Source of the DNA: Victivallales bacterium | GTDB lineage: Bacteria > Verrucomicrobiota > Lentisphaeria > Oligosphaerales > Oligosphaeraceae | Direction: 5' to 3' | Length of the DNA stretch: 5,887 nt | Assembly: GCA_017615955.1 (NCBI GenBank) | Contig: JAFZZD010000615.1 | Span: 1-5,887 of the forward strand | Shown: one piece after another, positions 1 through 5,887 of the stretch | Layout of the letters: each line of letters starts with the position of its first letter | Numbering within the stretch: the stretch's first letter is position 1 | Made by a program: the position numbers and the translations under genes | Notes under the pieces: generated by a model | The model's database searches: none | Seen by the model: the letters and a program-made list of their open reading frames with translations, nothing else | Told to the model about the DNA's origin: nothing

Positions 1-312
1 AGCGCAATCGCCAGCCTTGACCTTGCCGCCCTGCACTCCAGTGCCTAGGAAGCGCATGGTTGGCTTGGATTGACGACCCTGTATGCTCAACGAAATGTCC
101 GTGTTTGGCGGCAGGTCGATTGCCTTGGCATAGACCAGCAAGGTGTATTCCTTGCCGCTTTGCACTGGGAATGAGCGGAGCAAGCAGGCGCTCTTGCCGT
201 CTGTATCAGCGGGTATTTCCAGATATGCCGCACCCTTGGCTGTATGGCCGTCTTCTCTAGTATGGCCAGTTTTTACCTTTGAGCCAGAAGCCTTCCAGTA
301 ACTCCAGTTCAT
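1..312 (-). pseudogene. In-frame continuation after TAA: second CBM-like domain of the interrupted gene, running off the window
   Basis: Reading the minus strand in the same frame immediately after the TAA gives 104 uninterrupted codons to the window edge, beginning MNWSYWKASGSKVKTGHT. The segment is homologous to the preceding domain: W-x2-W (MNWSYW) matches LTWGRW, GAAYLEI matches GAAEIHF, PVQSGKEYTLLVYAKA matches PVEEGKTYRVKIQARN, and LPPNTDISLSIQG matches LTPDIEANASIGV. It has no signal peptide of its own. The ATG at 310-312 has only a weak, distant AAGGA about 12 nt upstream, so independent initiation yielding a useful secreted protein is unlikely, though termination-reinitiation at the adjoining TAA-ATG cannot be excluded. 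It is best read as the rest of a two-domain (or larger) exported protein broken by a single stop. The 3' end lies outside the window. It would be an ordinary coding region if the TAA is a sequencing error or is read through. Confidence 0.72.
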
Positions 313-315
313 TTA
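313..315 (-). other. In-frame TAA between two homologous domains
   Basis: Minus-strand codons read GAC GAC TTT TCA TAA ATG AAC TGG. Aligning the second domain (FS-stop-MNWSYW) with the first (FEKLTWGRW, residues 29-37) without gaps puts the stop exactly at the position of K31. A lysine AAA to TAA is a single-base difference. TAA also ends the prepilin-like gene at 2022-2024, and TAG and TGA end the other two genes, so a reassigned TAA code is not supported. Confidence 0.85.
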
Positions 316-867
316 TGAAAAGTCGTCCTTGAAATCCTTGCTTATGTCAAGTTCCGCCATTGAAAAGTCGTCGAACTGGACTTTTGCATTCGTCACACCG
401 CCAGCCGACACCAGAACTTGTATTTGGTTGGAGTTGTTGGCGGCGGCAAAGTCGGTGGCAATTTCAGTCCACTCCCCATTTAGTGCGATTTTCGTGCCAC
501 TTGTGATTACATGGAGGTATTTTCCATCCTTGAAAGCCTGCACTCCAATGCTGGCATTTGCCTCGATGTCAGGCGTAAGATTGCGCGCTTGTATCTTGAC
601 ACGATAGGTCTTGCCCTCTTCAACCGGGGCCATTTTCAACATAGAGGCACTGACACCTGCCTTGTGCCCTTCCTTGAAATGAATCTCCGCTGCGCCAGGC
701 GCAGTCTTGCCTTCCGCTGAATTGTGCTTGAAATCAACCTTGCCGTCCTTGTTTACCCAACGTCCCCAGGTAAGTTTTTCAAAACTGTCGTTAACCTGTG
801 CGTTCAGGCTCGTACCTGCCATCAATAGCGCGAATGCCGCAAACGTGATAATGCCGTGCCTTTTCAT
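313..867 (-). CDS. Exported carbohydrate-binding-module-like protein, N-terminal domain up to an in-frame stop
   Basis: 184 aa before a TAA. The start at 867 has AAGGAG (874-879) 6 nt upstream. A signal peptide is clear (MKRHG, hydrophobic core 6-17, likely cleavage after LNA at 23). Residues 24-173 resemble a CBM4/9-type beta-sandwich: NDSFEKLTWGRW near the start, PVEEGKTYRVKIQARN (81-96), GEWTEIATDF (131-140), and the closing strand AKVQFDDFSMAEL (161-173). After a short linker, KDFKDDFS (177-184) begins what looks like a second copy of the same domain, and the stop falls there. The frame stays open past the stop to the window edge and encodes the rest of that second domain. The gene was therefore probably longer, and this product would be a truncated, secreted single-domain protein. 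It has its own promoter about 45 nt upstream. No catalytic domain is visible; one could follow outside the window. Confidence 0.8.
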   Translation of the reverse strand: MKRHGIITFAAFALLMAGTSLNAQVNDSFEKLTWGRWVNKDGKVDFKHNSAEGKTAPGAAEIHFKEGHKAGVSASMLKMAPVEEGKTYRVKIQARNLTPDIEANASIGVQAFKDGKYLHVITSGTKIALNGEWTEIATDFAAANNSNQIQVLVSAGGVTNAKVQFDDFSMAELDISKDFKDDFS

Positions 868-990
868 TCTGGTCTCCTTGGTTGTTTATTTATGCCATAT
901 CGTAAAAATCCTGTTTCATTCTACCACAAAATACCATGATTGTCAATAGGCATAAAGCATTTTTCACTTGTGCAATCTAAAAATGGATGC
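868..990. other. 123-bp intergenic region without a clear terminator
   Basis: This gap separates the barrel-like gene (stop TAG at 991-993) from the CBM-like gene. It holds the promoter described above and the Shine-Dalgarno at 874-879. An AT-rich TTTTT...AAAAA pairing around 960-983 is too weak to call as a rho-independent terminator, so read-through from the upstream operon is possible. Confidence 0.5.
918..946 (-). promoter_or_regulatory. Sigma70-type promoter for the CBM-like gene
   Basis: On the minus strand a perfect TTGACA (941-946) is followed after exactly 17 nt by TAGAAT (918-923, five of six matches to TATAAT). Transcription would begin near 911, giving a leader of about 45 nt before the ATG at 867. 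This suggests the CBM-like gene can be transcribed independently of the three genes upstream. Promoter consensus in this phylum is assumed to be like that of other bacteria. Confidence 0.72.
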
Positions 991-2010
991 CTATTCCAGG
1001 CAGTCCAGTACGGCCTGTGTGCTGACGGGCCACTTGCGTATTTCACGGTCGCCAAGTATGACTATTCCGCTTATGACGCCTTCCTTAATAAGGCGGGCAG
1101 CCTTGTGCATCTGGAAGCGGATGCATTCTGGCGGATTGCCCAGGTCGGCGCAGCCGTAATCATGTATGAAGACACCCATCATGATTTCCCTGCCAGGAAA
1201 GACCTCCTGACAGCGTTTCACATGTGCGTCAAAGTCCAGCAAATCCTGCTTGTTCCAGAACCATAGCACAATCTTGTCGAACAGATGCGCGACCTGGCTG
1301 AAGTCATATTTGCCATAAAGTTCGAAGGTATAGACCACCACGGCCATTTGAAGCGCAGGATTGTGCTTCCTGGCGTTTTCGGAAATGGGCGTGAATATCT
1401 CTGGCTTCAATGTTCCGTCCACATTGTTGTGGCCAGTGCGTGTGGCATCGTCAAGAATGCCTGCCACAATGTTGGGATACTTTAACGAGAGGCGGCTCAG
1501 CTTCTCGGCGCATTCCGCATCGGATTCAGGCTGGAACTCGGGTGCGCGGCACTGCTCGGTCATCTGCACCATCACCTTGTCGAATCTTGCAAGAGGAGCC
1601 AGGTATTTGTCATTGACGGGACCGCCCACATAGACCACATTGGGCGCCCCGAAGAAATCCGCGCCCTGAAGCAGGGTGTCATCCGCCAGGGAACCCAGCC
1701 AGTACGGCGTGGGGCCGCCCCACACCCAGGTCTTGGCACGCGGCACCTTCAGATTTGCGTCAGCAGGGTCCTCGATTTGACGCAAACCCTGGAAAATGAG
1801 CTGGTCAAGCGCGGCACTGCGCTCTGCCATCCTGTCATAGAACACGGCTGCTGCTGGCGGCACTTTGCATTGGCTGGACATATCCGCGTCAGGCGCACAA
1901 CTCTCGCCCAGAATGTGCCCAGTCTCCTCCATCACCTTCTTGCGGTATTCCTTAAGTGCCTTGACTTCATTTGCTATTCTTTCAGCCAGATTTGCGTCAA
2001 TCCTCTTCAT
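991..2010 (-). CDS. Uncharacterised cytoplasmic protein with TIM-barrel-like strand pattern
   Basis: 339 aa, function not recognised. The start at 2010 is supported by AAGGAG (2018-2023) 7 nt upstream. There is no signal peptide or membrane segment, so it is probably cytoplasmic. Residues 1-85 look helical and charged. From about residue 92 there is a regular alternation of short hydrophobic strands and helices: TWVWGG (94-99), NVVYVGG (124-130), KVMVQMTEQ (145-153), NIVAGILDD (180-188), MAVVVYTFELYG (222-233), KIVLWFWNKQD (246-256), EIMMGVFIHDYG (275-286), GVISGIVILGDREI (311-324). This is the pattern of a (beta/alpha)8 barrel. Acidic residues at strand ends (D187, D188, E230, D284, D321) are candidates for a catalytic centre, and the Trp-rich PTPYWLGSLADD and LWFW segments could line a sugar-binding cleft; both points are inference. 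It follows the prepilin-like gene by 11 bp, with its Shine-Dalgarno overlapping that gene's stop, so translation may be coupled. It could be a glycoside hydrolase, isomerase or other barrel enzyme. Confidence 0.88.
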   Translation of the reverse strand: MKRIDANLAERIANEVKALKEYRKKVMEETGHILGESCAPDADMSSQCKVPPAAAVFYDRMAERSAALDQLIFQGLRQIEDPADANLKVPRAKTWVWGGPTPYWLGSLADDTLLQGADFFGAPNVVYVGGPVNDKYLAPLARFDKVMVQMTEQCRAPEFQPESDAECAEKLSRLSLKYPNIVAGILDDATRTGHNNVDGTLKPEIFTPISENARKHNPALQMAVVVYTFELYGKYDFSQVAHLFDKIVLWFWNKQDLLDFDAHVKRCQEVFPGREIMMGVFIHDYGCADLGNPPECIRFQMHKAARLIKEGVISGIVILGDREIRKWPVSTQAVLDCLE

Positions 2011-2017
2011 TTCTTTT

Positions 2018-2024
2018 CTCCTTA
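2018..2024 (-). promoter_or_regulatory. Shine-Dalgarno overlapping the upstream stop codon
   Basis: AAGGAG at 2018-2023 shares two bases with the TAA stop (2022-2024) of the prepilin-like gene and lies 7 nt before the ATG at 2010. Ribosomes finishing the upstream gene would cover this site, which favours coupled translation and a single transcript. Confidence 0.7.
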
Positions 2025-2783
2025 AAATTCTGGATTCTTCGTCTTATACTGGTAATAATCAGTGTGAATGCGGTTCATTTCCCGCTTTGTCACAGTCTCG
2101 ACATGCCCGTCAACCAGAAGCACATTGGCCTTCGTGTCCCCCACGTGGCGGAAGCCGCTGGTGGTCGTAACAGCCGTGTCCTTGACACCAGCAACCTTGC
2201 CCTCAGTGGAATACCACCAGCTCCAGTTGTTGAAGCCATAGCCCGTGCTGGCGTAGTTGGTGCAGGTGCGGTCAATGTCCGCCCAATAGGCGACTGCGGA
2301 GGCCTGCTCAATGCTGCCTGGCATGAAGAAGGCGCATGCCAATGTATTGGGGTAACTGGATATGTCAGACTTAGACCAAGGCGAATTCTTGCTTGTCTTG
2401 CCTGCCAGATGCATATTGACGCCATACTCCAGCTTCTTGTTGGCCGAGGCCTTGCCATTGGGGCAGCCTGTGATTCCCTTGACATGCACATTCGTGGTGT
2501 CTATGAACTCATCGTAGCTTATGGGAATGAGCCCTGACTCGCACAGTACCTTGAAGTACATGTTGATCAATGTGCCGCCATAGCCCGCAAAAGCCCAGCC
2601 ATCGTATGTGTCCGTGTAAATGATGTGCGCGGTACCCTGCTGCTTCAGGTTGTTGACACAAGAAATGCACCTTGCCTTCTCACGAGCCTTGCTCAACGCA
2701 GGCAGCAACATCGCCGCCAGAATGGCGATGATCGCTATCACCACCAGCAACTCAATCAAAGTGAATTCATTTCGATTTTTCAT
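2022..2783 (-). CDS. Prepilin-like protein (type IV/type II pseudopilin N-terminus, H-Xn-DG C-terminus)
   Basis: 253 aa. The start at 2783 is chosen over a longer in-frame ATG at 2831 because GGAG (2792-2795) sits 8 nt upstream and the short charged leader MKNRNE then directly precedes the FTLIE motif. F7 is the expected mature N-terminal residue and E11 is the conserved Glu at +5. Residues 7-30 form the hydrophobic helix, followed by [20 protein letters not shown], typical of PVC-bacterial prepilin-like proteins. The C-terminus carries a processing-associated H...DG motif: H213 followed by D225-G226, a spacing of 11 rather than the canonical 9. Residue -1 relative to the cleavage site is Glu (E6), not the canonical Gly. 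Aromatic-rich [15 protein letters not shown] (181-195) suggests an exposed globular surface. The family is known from expanded sets in Planctomycetes, Verrucomicrobia and Lentisphaerota, and individual functions are mostly unknown. Position 44 bp after the hydrolase-like gene and 11 bp before the next suggests co-transcription and a role in surface glycan handling (inference). Confidence 0.93.
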   Translation of the reverse strand: MKNRNEFTLIELLVVIAIIAILAAMLLPALSKAREKARCISCVNNLKQQGTAHIIYTDTYDGWAFAGYGGTLINMYFKVLCESGLIPISYDEFIDTTNVHVKGITGCPNGKASANKKLEYGVNMHLAGKTSKNSPWSKSDISSYPNTLACAFFMPGSIEQASAVAYWADIDRTCTNYASTGYGFNNWSWWYSTEGKVAGVKDTAVTTTSGFRHVGDTKANVLLVDGHVETVTKREMNRIHTDYYQYKTKNPEF

Positions 2784-2827
2784 GACACATTCTCCAAATT
2801 GTTTATAATTCAATCTCATACCTTTGA

Positions 2828-5785
2828 TCAATGCCCCAGCAGCACGAAATCGTAGGCTGGCACAGATATGCGGAAGGTGCCGTCCTCCTGCGGCAGTATG
2901 TCCTGCCCAGTGTCCTCATTATGCAGATTTTTGATGCCATTTGGAACTTTTACATCAACGTTTGCATCCTTGTCCGTGAAGTTGCAGGCGGCCAGCAGCC
3001 GTGTACCGTCAGCCTTGCAGTACCAGGTCAATTTAACGCCATCCTGCTTGCTGGTGTACTCCTTCTGCTCGAACCAGCGATGGCATTCAGCATCATCCAT
3101 CTGGTATTTGTTGAGCACATCCTGATAGAAGCGAAGGCGTTTTCCAAAGAGGCTGTCGCTTGACCAGCAGGCCTTTATGTCCTCGGCCACCATTCGCGTC
3201 AATCCCGGCACACCGCCTGGCTCATCCTTGGGCTTTTCCTTGCCCTTGCGGGACTTGACGTATGGAATCTCCAGCACATTCACGTTGCAAAGCACCCTGA
3301 AGTCTGCGGTGGCCCGCAAATGCTCGTTGGAAACCGCATTCAGGTCGCAGTACAAGCTGGCTCCCTTGTTCATGACAGTCAAGCGCAGCTCCTCACCAGA
3401 CAGCCAGTAGTCGCAGAGGCCATGCACGCCTGGACAGAAGGAGTGCTGCCCATGTGCGCCGATATGGCGCCCGTCAGGGCGCAGCAGGCGGCACAGCCGC
3501 TTCATGAAGTCCCTCAACGGCAGTATGGTCGAGGTGCCGCAGACGCGACCGAAGCTGTCAGGAGCGGCGCATCCATGCCTGTCTCCACGGCAGACGCCTA
3601 CGCCAGTGCAGTCGAAGTAGAAGCCGTCCACCCATTCCCAACCTGGCAGTTTCATGGAGCGTGCCGCGCAGTCGATGAGGTAGTCAGTCTTGCAGGTGGC
3701 TATGCAGCTTGGCAGTGATATGCTGGTGGGGCCTCCCATCCCGTAGAAATAGCCGTGTCCCAGCCAGTCGCGGAAGAACCAGGCAGCCTCGCGGTTTTCC
3801 GAATAGAGGAACTGTGCGCTGGCATATAGCGCAAGGCCACGATTAACAGGAGGATTGCGCTTCTTCAGCATCAGCTTGTCGTCGATTAGCAGGTATCCGC
3901 TGTTCTGGAAGCAGCCAGACACAATGGAGCAGCCCTCCTTGCCGCCGTTCATCGCCCGCCAGGTGCGGTGGTTCTCCATTATGGGTCTTGTAGGCGTAGC
4001 AATGAAAAAGAACGACCATGTTGTGCCCTCTGGTATCTCCGTCGGCTTGTCTATGATACTGAGGCAGCACACGCCAGTCTTGCGTGATGCGCTTATGCAG
4101 TCCTCTGGATTCTTGTTCACCCAGTTCCGCCCGCTGTCAGCCATCCAGCAGAAACCGCCTTTTTCGGAGACAAGCCATAGCTGGCGCGTGTCCCTGGACA
4201 GGTGATATTCGCCGTTTGTCTCCTTTGCATCCGTCCTTGGCGTAAGCAGGTAATCGCGATAGCCAGGTGCCACAGTCCAGTCCATGGACAGCCCATCCAC
4301 CTTGCATTTTCTGGTGCAGGTCACCTGTGTATGCACAAAGCCGTCAAAATCCACGATAGTCTTGAAATTGGCGCGGAATGCCTTGCCATCATCAAGTGTT
4401 CCGCTGAATTCCGCAAATGAGCCGTGCAAGGAGGATTTTTCCACGCTTGCGGCAACTGCGGTCTCCTTGCCCGCATTGACTGTTTTCAGAACCACTGGGG
4501 AGCTGAGCAGGTTCTGTTCCTTGCTTGTTACCTGCCTGGGAAAAGCACTGCCCGTGAAGTCATATAGGCGATTCCAAAGTTGGACTTTCGCTGGCCCGCC
4601 CCATTTTGGCGCAGGCCATGGCTTCGGTGTCGTGTCCTCCCTGCCAATCTGGTTGCCCACCCAGTATGTGTCTGGCTTGGAGAAGGTCAGCTTCATCTTG
4701 ACTGGTGCCCCGCAGGGATATTCCAGATGGAATGCATAATCCCCTGCCCTTTCCAGTCCAGAGAGATACAGTGAGGGACGTTTGTTTTCAGCAGTCCAGT
4801 CCACCTTGCCCTTGAGCAGAATGTCCTCTTTGCCAGATGCGGTCACGCTCCACTGTGCCTGACGCTTGCCTCCATGCTTTCCATAACGCTCCAGCATGGT
4901 GAAATCCAAATCAACGCGCACACTTTCACGCCCGTCCTTAAACGAGCCCCCCGCCTCCAGGACTACTAACTGCTCAGGCTTAGGCCAGCCCTCCGGGCCA
5001 GCCAGGTACAACGAACGTATTTCCGCAGGGGAAAGCACCCTGTCATACATGGTGAACTCGCCCACATCCGTGTTCTCTCCACGCTCCAGCGACTGCTCCT
5101 TGCCATCACCACGTATGGCGAGGTAGGACTTCTTGGCGTTCGGAGATTTCAGTTCAGGCAGGACTTTGGCCTTGTTTGGCTGCAATAAGCAATTGGCGAT
5201 GAAATTGCCGTCTAGATAGACCTCCACGTTCTCCCTCGTCCACGTGCAGGTGAAAAGATGCCATTCACCCTGGTGCATAAAGCCCAGTGGTATCGGCAGC
5301 GAGGCCCATGCGCCAAAGCGCTGCGGCGGCTCGGACGTGTTAAGGTACGTCCTTATTCCTCGGTCATCGGCGCCTCTGTAGATGACAGTGCGCAGAGACA
5401 TCCATTTGCCGCCCTGCTCCAAGTGCAGGTTATACAGCGTTATGGGCTTTATGCTCCAGCCAGTGTGATCCTTCTGGTACGGCTCGAAATTCTCCGCCTT
5501 CGCCCAGATGCTGACCGTGCCAGAGGTAGGCTTCGCAATTCCAGCGGCAGGGAAGCGCAGCTGCTTGTCCCCCTTGGCAAGGCGGTATGCAAAGCCGCCT
5601 GCCCTGCCCTCCACGATGGTGGGCTTGTCAGGCGCGGAGACGGGCGACAACGCCTTTGCCCCTGACTGCGCCACTGCACCCTCCTTGTCAAAGGAAACCC
5701 GTAGCACCATACCAGGCAAGACGGCATTTTCGCCTGCCCAACTCAAACCAATCGCCAGCAGTGTCACCAGAAAAATGTTTTTCAT
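2828..5785 (-). CDS. Exported LamG-domain protein with DUF6067/GH123-like putative glycoside hydrolase region
   Basis: 985 aa. The start at 5785 is chosen over an in-frame ATG 23 codons upstream because AGGAGA (5790-5795) lies 4 nt before it and a signal peptide begins there: Lys-2, hydrophobic residues 4-15, likely cleavage after SWA (17). Residues about 25-265 look like a LamG/concanavalin-A sandwich ([10 protein letters not shown] at 89-98, [18 protein letters not shown] at 176-193, [18 protein letters not shown] at 246-263). Residues 270-370 look like a beta-rich linker domain. Residues 375-610 resemble the beta-sandwich of DUF6067/GH123-like proteins ([20 protein letters not shown], 536-555). 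Residues 640-890 look like a TIM-barrel region, with DGFYFDCTG at 720-728 and SGEE at 796-799; D720, D725 and E798/E799 are candidate acidic residues (inference). A small beta domain closes the protein (905-985). The 694-791 stretch is cysteine-rich. It is probably a periplasmic or surface enzyme acting on a glycan, and the first gene of a three-gene run. Substrate is unknown. Confidence is high for the gene and LamG, moderate for the GH-like family. Confidence 0.88.
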   Translation of the reverse strand: MKNIFLVTLLAIGLSWAGENAVLPGMVLRVSFDKEGAVAQSGAKALSPVSAPDKPTIVEGRAGGFAYRLAKGDKQLRFPAAGIAKPTSGTVSIWAKAENFEPYQKDHTGWSIKPITLYNLHLEQGGKWMSLRTVIYRGADDRGIRTYLNTSEPPQRFGAWASLPIPLGFMHQGEWHLFTCTWTRENVEVYLDGNFIANCLLQPNKAKVLPELKSPNAKKSYLAIRGDGKEQSLERGENTDVGEFTMYDRVLSPAEIRSLYLAGPEGWPKPEQLVVLEAGGSFKDGRESVRVDLDFTMLERYGKHGGKRQAQWSVTASGKEDILLKGKVDWTAENKRPSLYLSGLERAGDYAFHLEYPCGAPVKMKLTFSKPDTYWVGNQIGREDTTPKPWPAPKWGGPAKVQLWNRLYDFTGSAFPRQVTSKEQNLLSSPVVLKTVNAGKETAVAASVEKSSLHGSFAEFSGTLDDGKAFRANFKTIVDFDGFVHTQVTCTRKCKVDGLSMDWTVAPGYRDYLLTPRTDAKETNGEYHLSRDTRQLWLVSEKGGFCWMADSGRNWVNKNPEDCISASRKTGVCCLSIIDKPTEIPEGTTWSFFFIATPTRPIMENHRTWRAMNGGKEGCSIVSGCFQNSGYLLIDDKLMLKKRNPPVNRGLALYASAQFLYSENREAAWFFRDWLGHGYFYGMGGPTSISLPSCIATCKTDYLIDCAARSMKLPGWEWVDGFYFDCTGVGVCRGDRHGCAAPDSFGRVCGTSTILPLRDFMKRLCRLLRPDGRHIGAHGQHSFCPGVHGLCDYWLSGEELRLTVMNKGASLYCDLNAVSNEHLRATADFRVLCNVNVLEIPYVKSRKGKEKPKDEPGGVPGLTRMVAEDIKACWSSDSLFGKRLRFYQDVLNKYQMDDAECHRWFEQKEYTSKQDGVKLTWYCKADGTRLLAACNFTDKDANVDVKVPNGIKNLHNEDTGQDILPQEDGTFRISVPAYDFVLLGH

Positions 5786-5800
5786 AGTTTCTCCTATTTT

Positions 5801-5835
5801 GTTTATCCACAGATTATCACAGATTATCACAGATT
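5801..5835. repeat. 10-bp-phased tandem repeat containing AATCTGTG (CACAGATT on +)
   Basis: The + strand carries AGATTATCAC twice in tandem (5811-5820, 5821-5830), followed by a partial AGATT (5831-5835) and preceded by a degenerate unit GTTTATCCAC (5801-5810). The 8-mer CACAGATT therefore occurs at 5808-5815, 5818-5825 and 5828-5835, exactly one helical turn apart, and a fourth copy sits at 5876-5883. The first unit includes TTATCCACA (5803-5811), identical to the consensus DnaA box. The array ends 16 nt before the start codon of the hydrolase-like gene, so it lies in the leader or promoter. It could be a regulator-binding array or a dispersed intergenic repeat; the sequence does not decide. 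Confidence 0.75.
5813..5828 (-). promoter_or_regulatory. Possible extended -10 elements within the repeat
   Basis: On the minus strand each full repeat unit contains TGTGATAAT, which fits an extended -10 (TG-n-GATAAT); the hexamers are at 5823-5828 and 5813-5818. No good -35 lies at the right distance: a TTGAAA at 5854-5859 is 25 bp from the nearer one. This is a weak candidate promoter for the three-gene operon, which might instead be transcribed from outside the window. Confidence 0.25.
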
Positions 5836-5863
5836 GCGCTTTTGACATATTCATTTCAATAAA

Positions 5864-5878
5864 GTGCTAAAAGAGCAC
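5864..5878 (-). terminator. Small hairpin, possible weak terminator of an upstream gene
   Basis: On the minus strand GTGCT (5874-5878), a 5-nt loop CTTTT and AGCAC (5864-5868) form a perfect 5-bp stem followed by TTTATT. The short stem and broken T-run make it a weak rho-independent terminator at best, for a gene lying beyond the right edge. Confidence 0.3.
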
Positions 5879-5887
5879 AGATTCTAC

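Noticed and set aside
2090..2491. 133-aa minus-strand open frame rich in Arg, Pro and Ser
   Set aside because: It lies wholly inside the prepilin-like gene in another frame, with low-complexity shadow-like composition and no ribosome-binding site.
1971..2537. 188-aa plus-strand open frame with an Ala/Gly/Val-rich middle
   Set aside because: It runs antisense across the junction of two well-supported minus-strand genes and matches no recognisable family; it is a by-product of their codon use.
2784..2831. Longer N-terminus (16 extra residues) for the prepilin-like protein from an ATG at 2831
   Set aside because: No Shine-Dalgarno precedes that ATG, and it overlaps the previous gene's stop. 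The ATG at 2783 has GGAG 8 nt upstream and gives the short leader expected before FTLIE.
4284..4739. 151-aa plus-strand open frame antisense to the hydrolase-like gene
   Set aside because: The opposite strand has a long, domain-bearing reading frame, and this one shows no start signal or coherent domain.
5801..5835. Origin of replication suggested by the perfect DnaA box and a neighbouring similar unit
   Set aside because: Only one perfect box exists and the rest are part of a 10-bp repeat. There is no AT-rich unwinding region or dnaA/dnaN neighbourhood, so the match is better explained by the repeat unit.
5801..5835. CRISPR-like array
   Set aside because: Units are 10 bp and directly abutting, with no spacers of CRISPR size and no cas genes.
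5786..5854. Longer N-terminus (23 residues) for the LamG/hydrolase-like protein from an ATG at 5854
   Set aside because: It would place a non-hydrophobic extension before a clear signal peptide and translate through the repeat array; the ATG at 5785 has an excellent AGGAGA.
1..5887. tRNA, rRNA, transposase or other mobile-element genes
   Set aside because: No transposase-like protein, terminal inverted repeats or recognisable structural RNA was seen by eye on either strand.

Overview
The window reads almost entirely on the minus strand. It fits a polysaccharide-degradation locus from the PVC superphylum, most likely Lentisphaerota (Victivallis-like). The main evidence is a prepilin-like protein with an [20 protein letters not shown] leader, an SCVNNLKQ motif and a C-terminal H-Xn-DG motif. 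That architecture, in which the usual Gly before the Phe is often replaced, is multiplied many times in Lentisphaerota genomes. The assignment is from family knowledge and protein style; no database search was run.

Layout in the direction of transcription (right to left): (1) 5786-5887 is a leader region with three 10-bp-phased copies of AATCTGTG (read on the minus strand), a perfect TTATCCACA DnaA-box-like 9-mer, and a small hairpin. (2) 5785-2828 encodes a 985-aa exported protein with a LamG/concanavalin-A-like N-terminal domain and a large region resembling the DUF6067/GH123-like group of putative glycoside hydrolases. (3) 2783-2022 encodes a 253-aa prepilin-like protein. (4) 2010-991 encodes a 339-aa cytoplasmic protein with a TIM-barrel-like strand pattern and no recognised function. 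These three genes lie 44 and 11 bp apart, each with a good Shine-Dalgarno, and probably form one operon. (5) A 123-bp gap (868-990) holds a near-consensus sigma70-type promoter. (6) 867-1 encodes an exported carbohydrate-binding-type protein with two homologous beta-sandwich domains. A TAA stop interrupts its frame at 313-315 between the domains, and the same frame continues open to the window edge.

The plausible joint role is capture and cleavage of a complex glycan outside the cytoplasm (LamG/GH protein, prepilin-like surface protein, CBM-like protein), with a cytoplasmic enzyme-like partner. The substrate cannot be read from the sequence. The most notable observation is the in-frame TAA: aligning the two domains places the stop exactly opposite a lysine codon, so it is a one-base nonsense change, a sequencing error, or a recoded or read-through stop.
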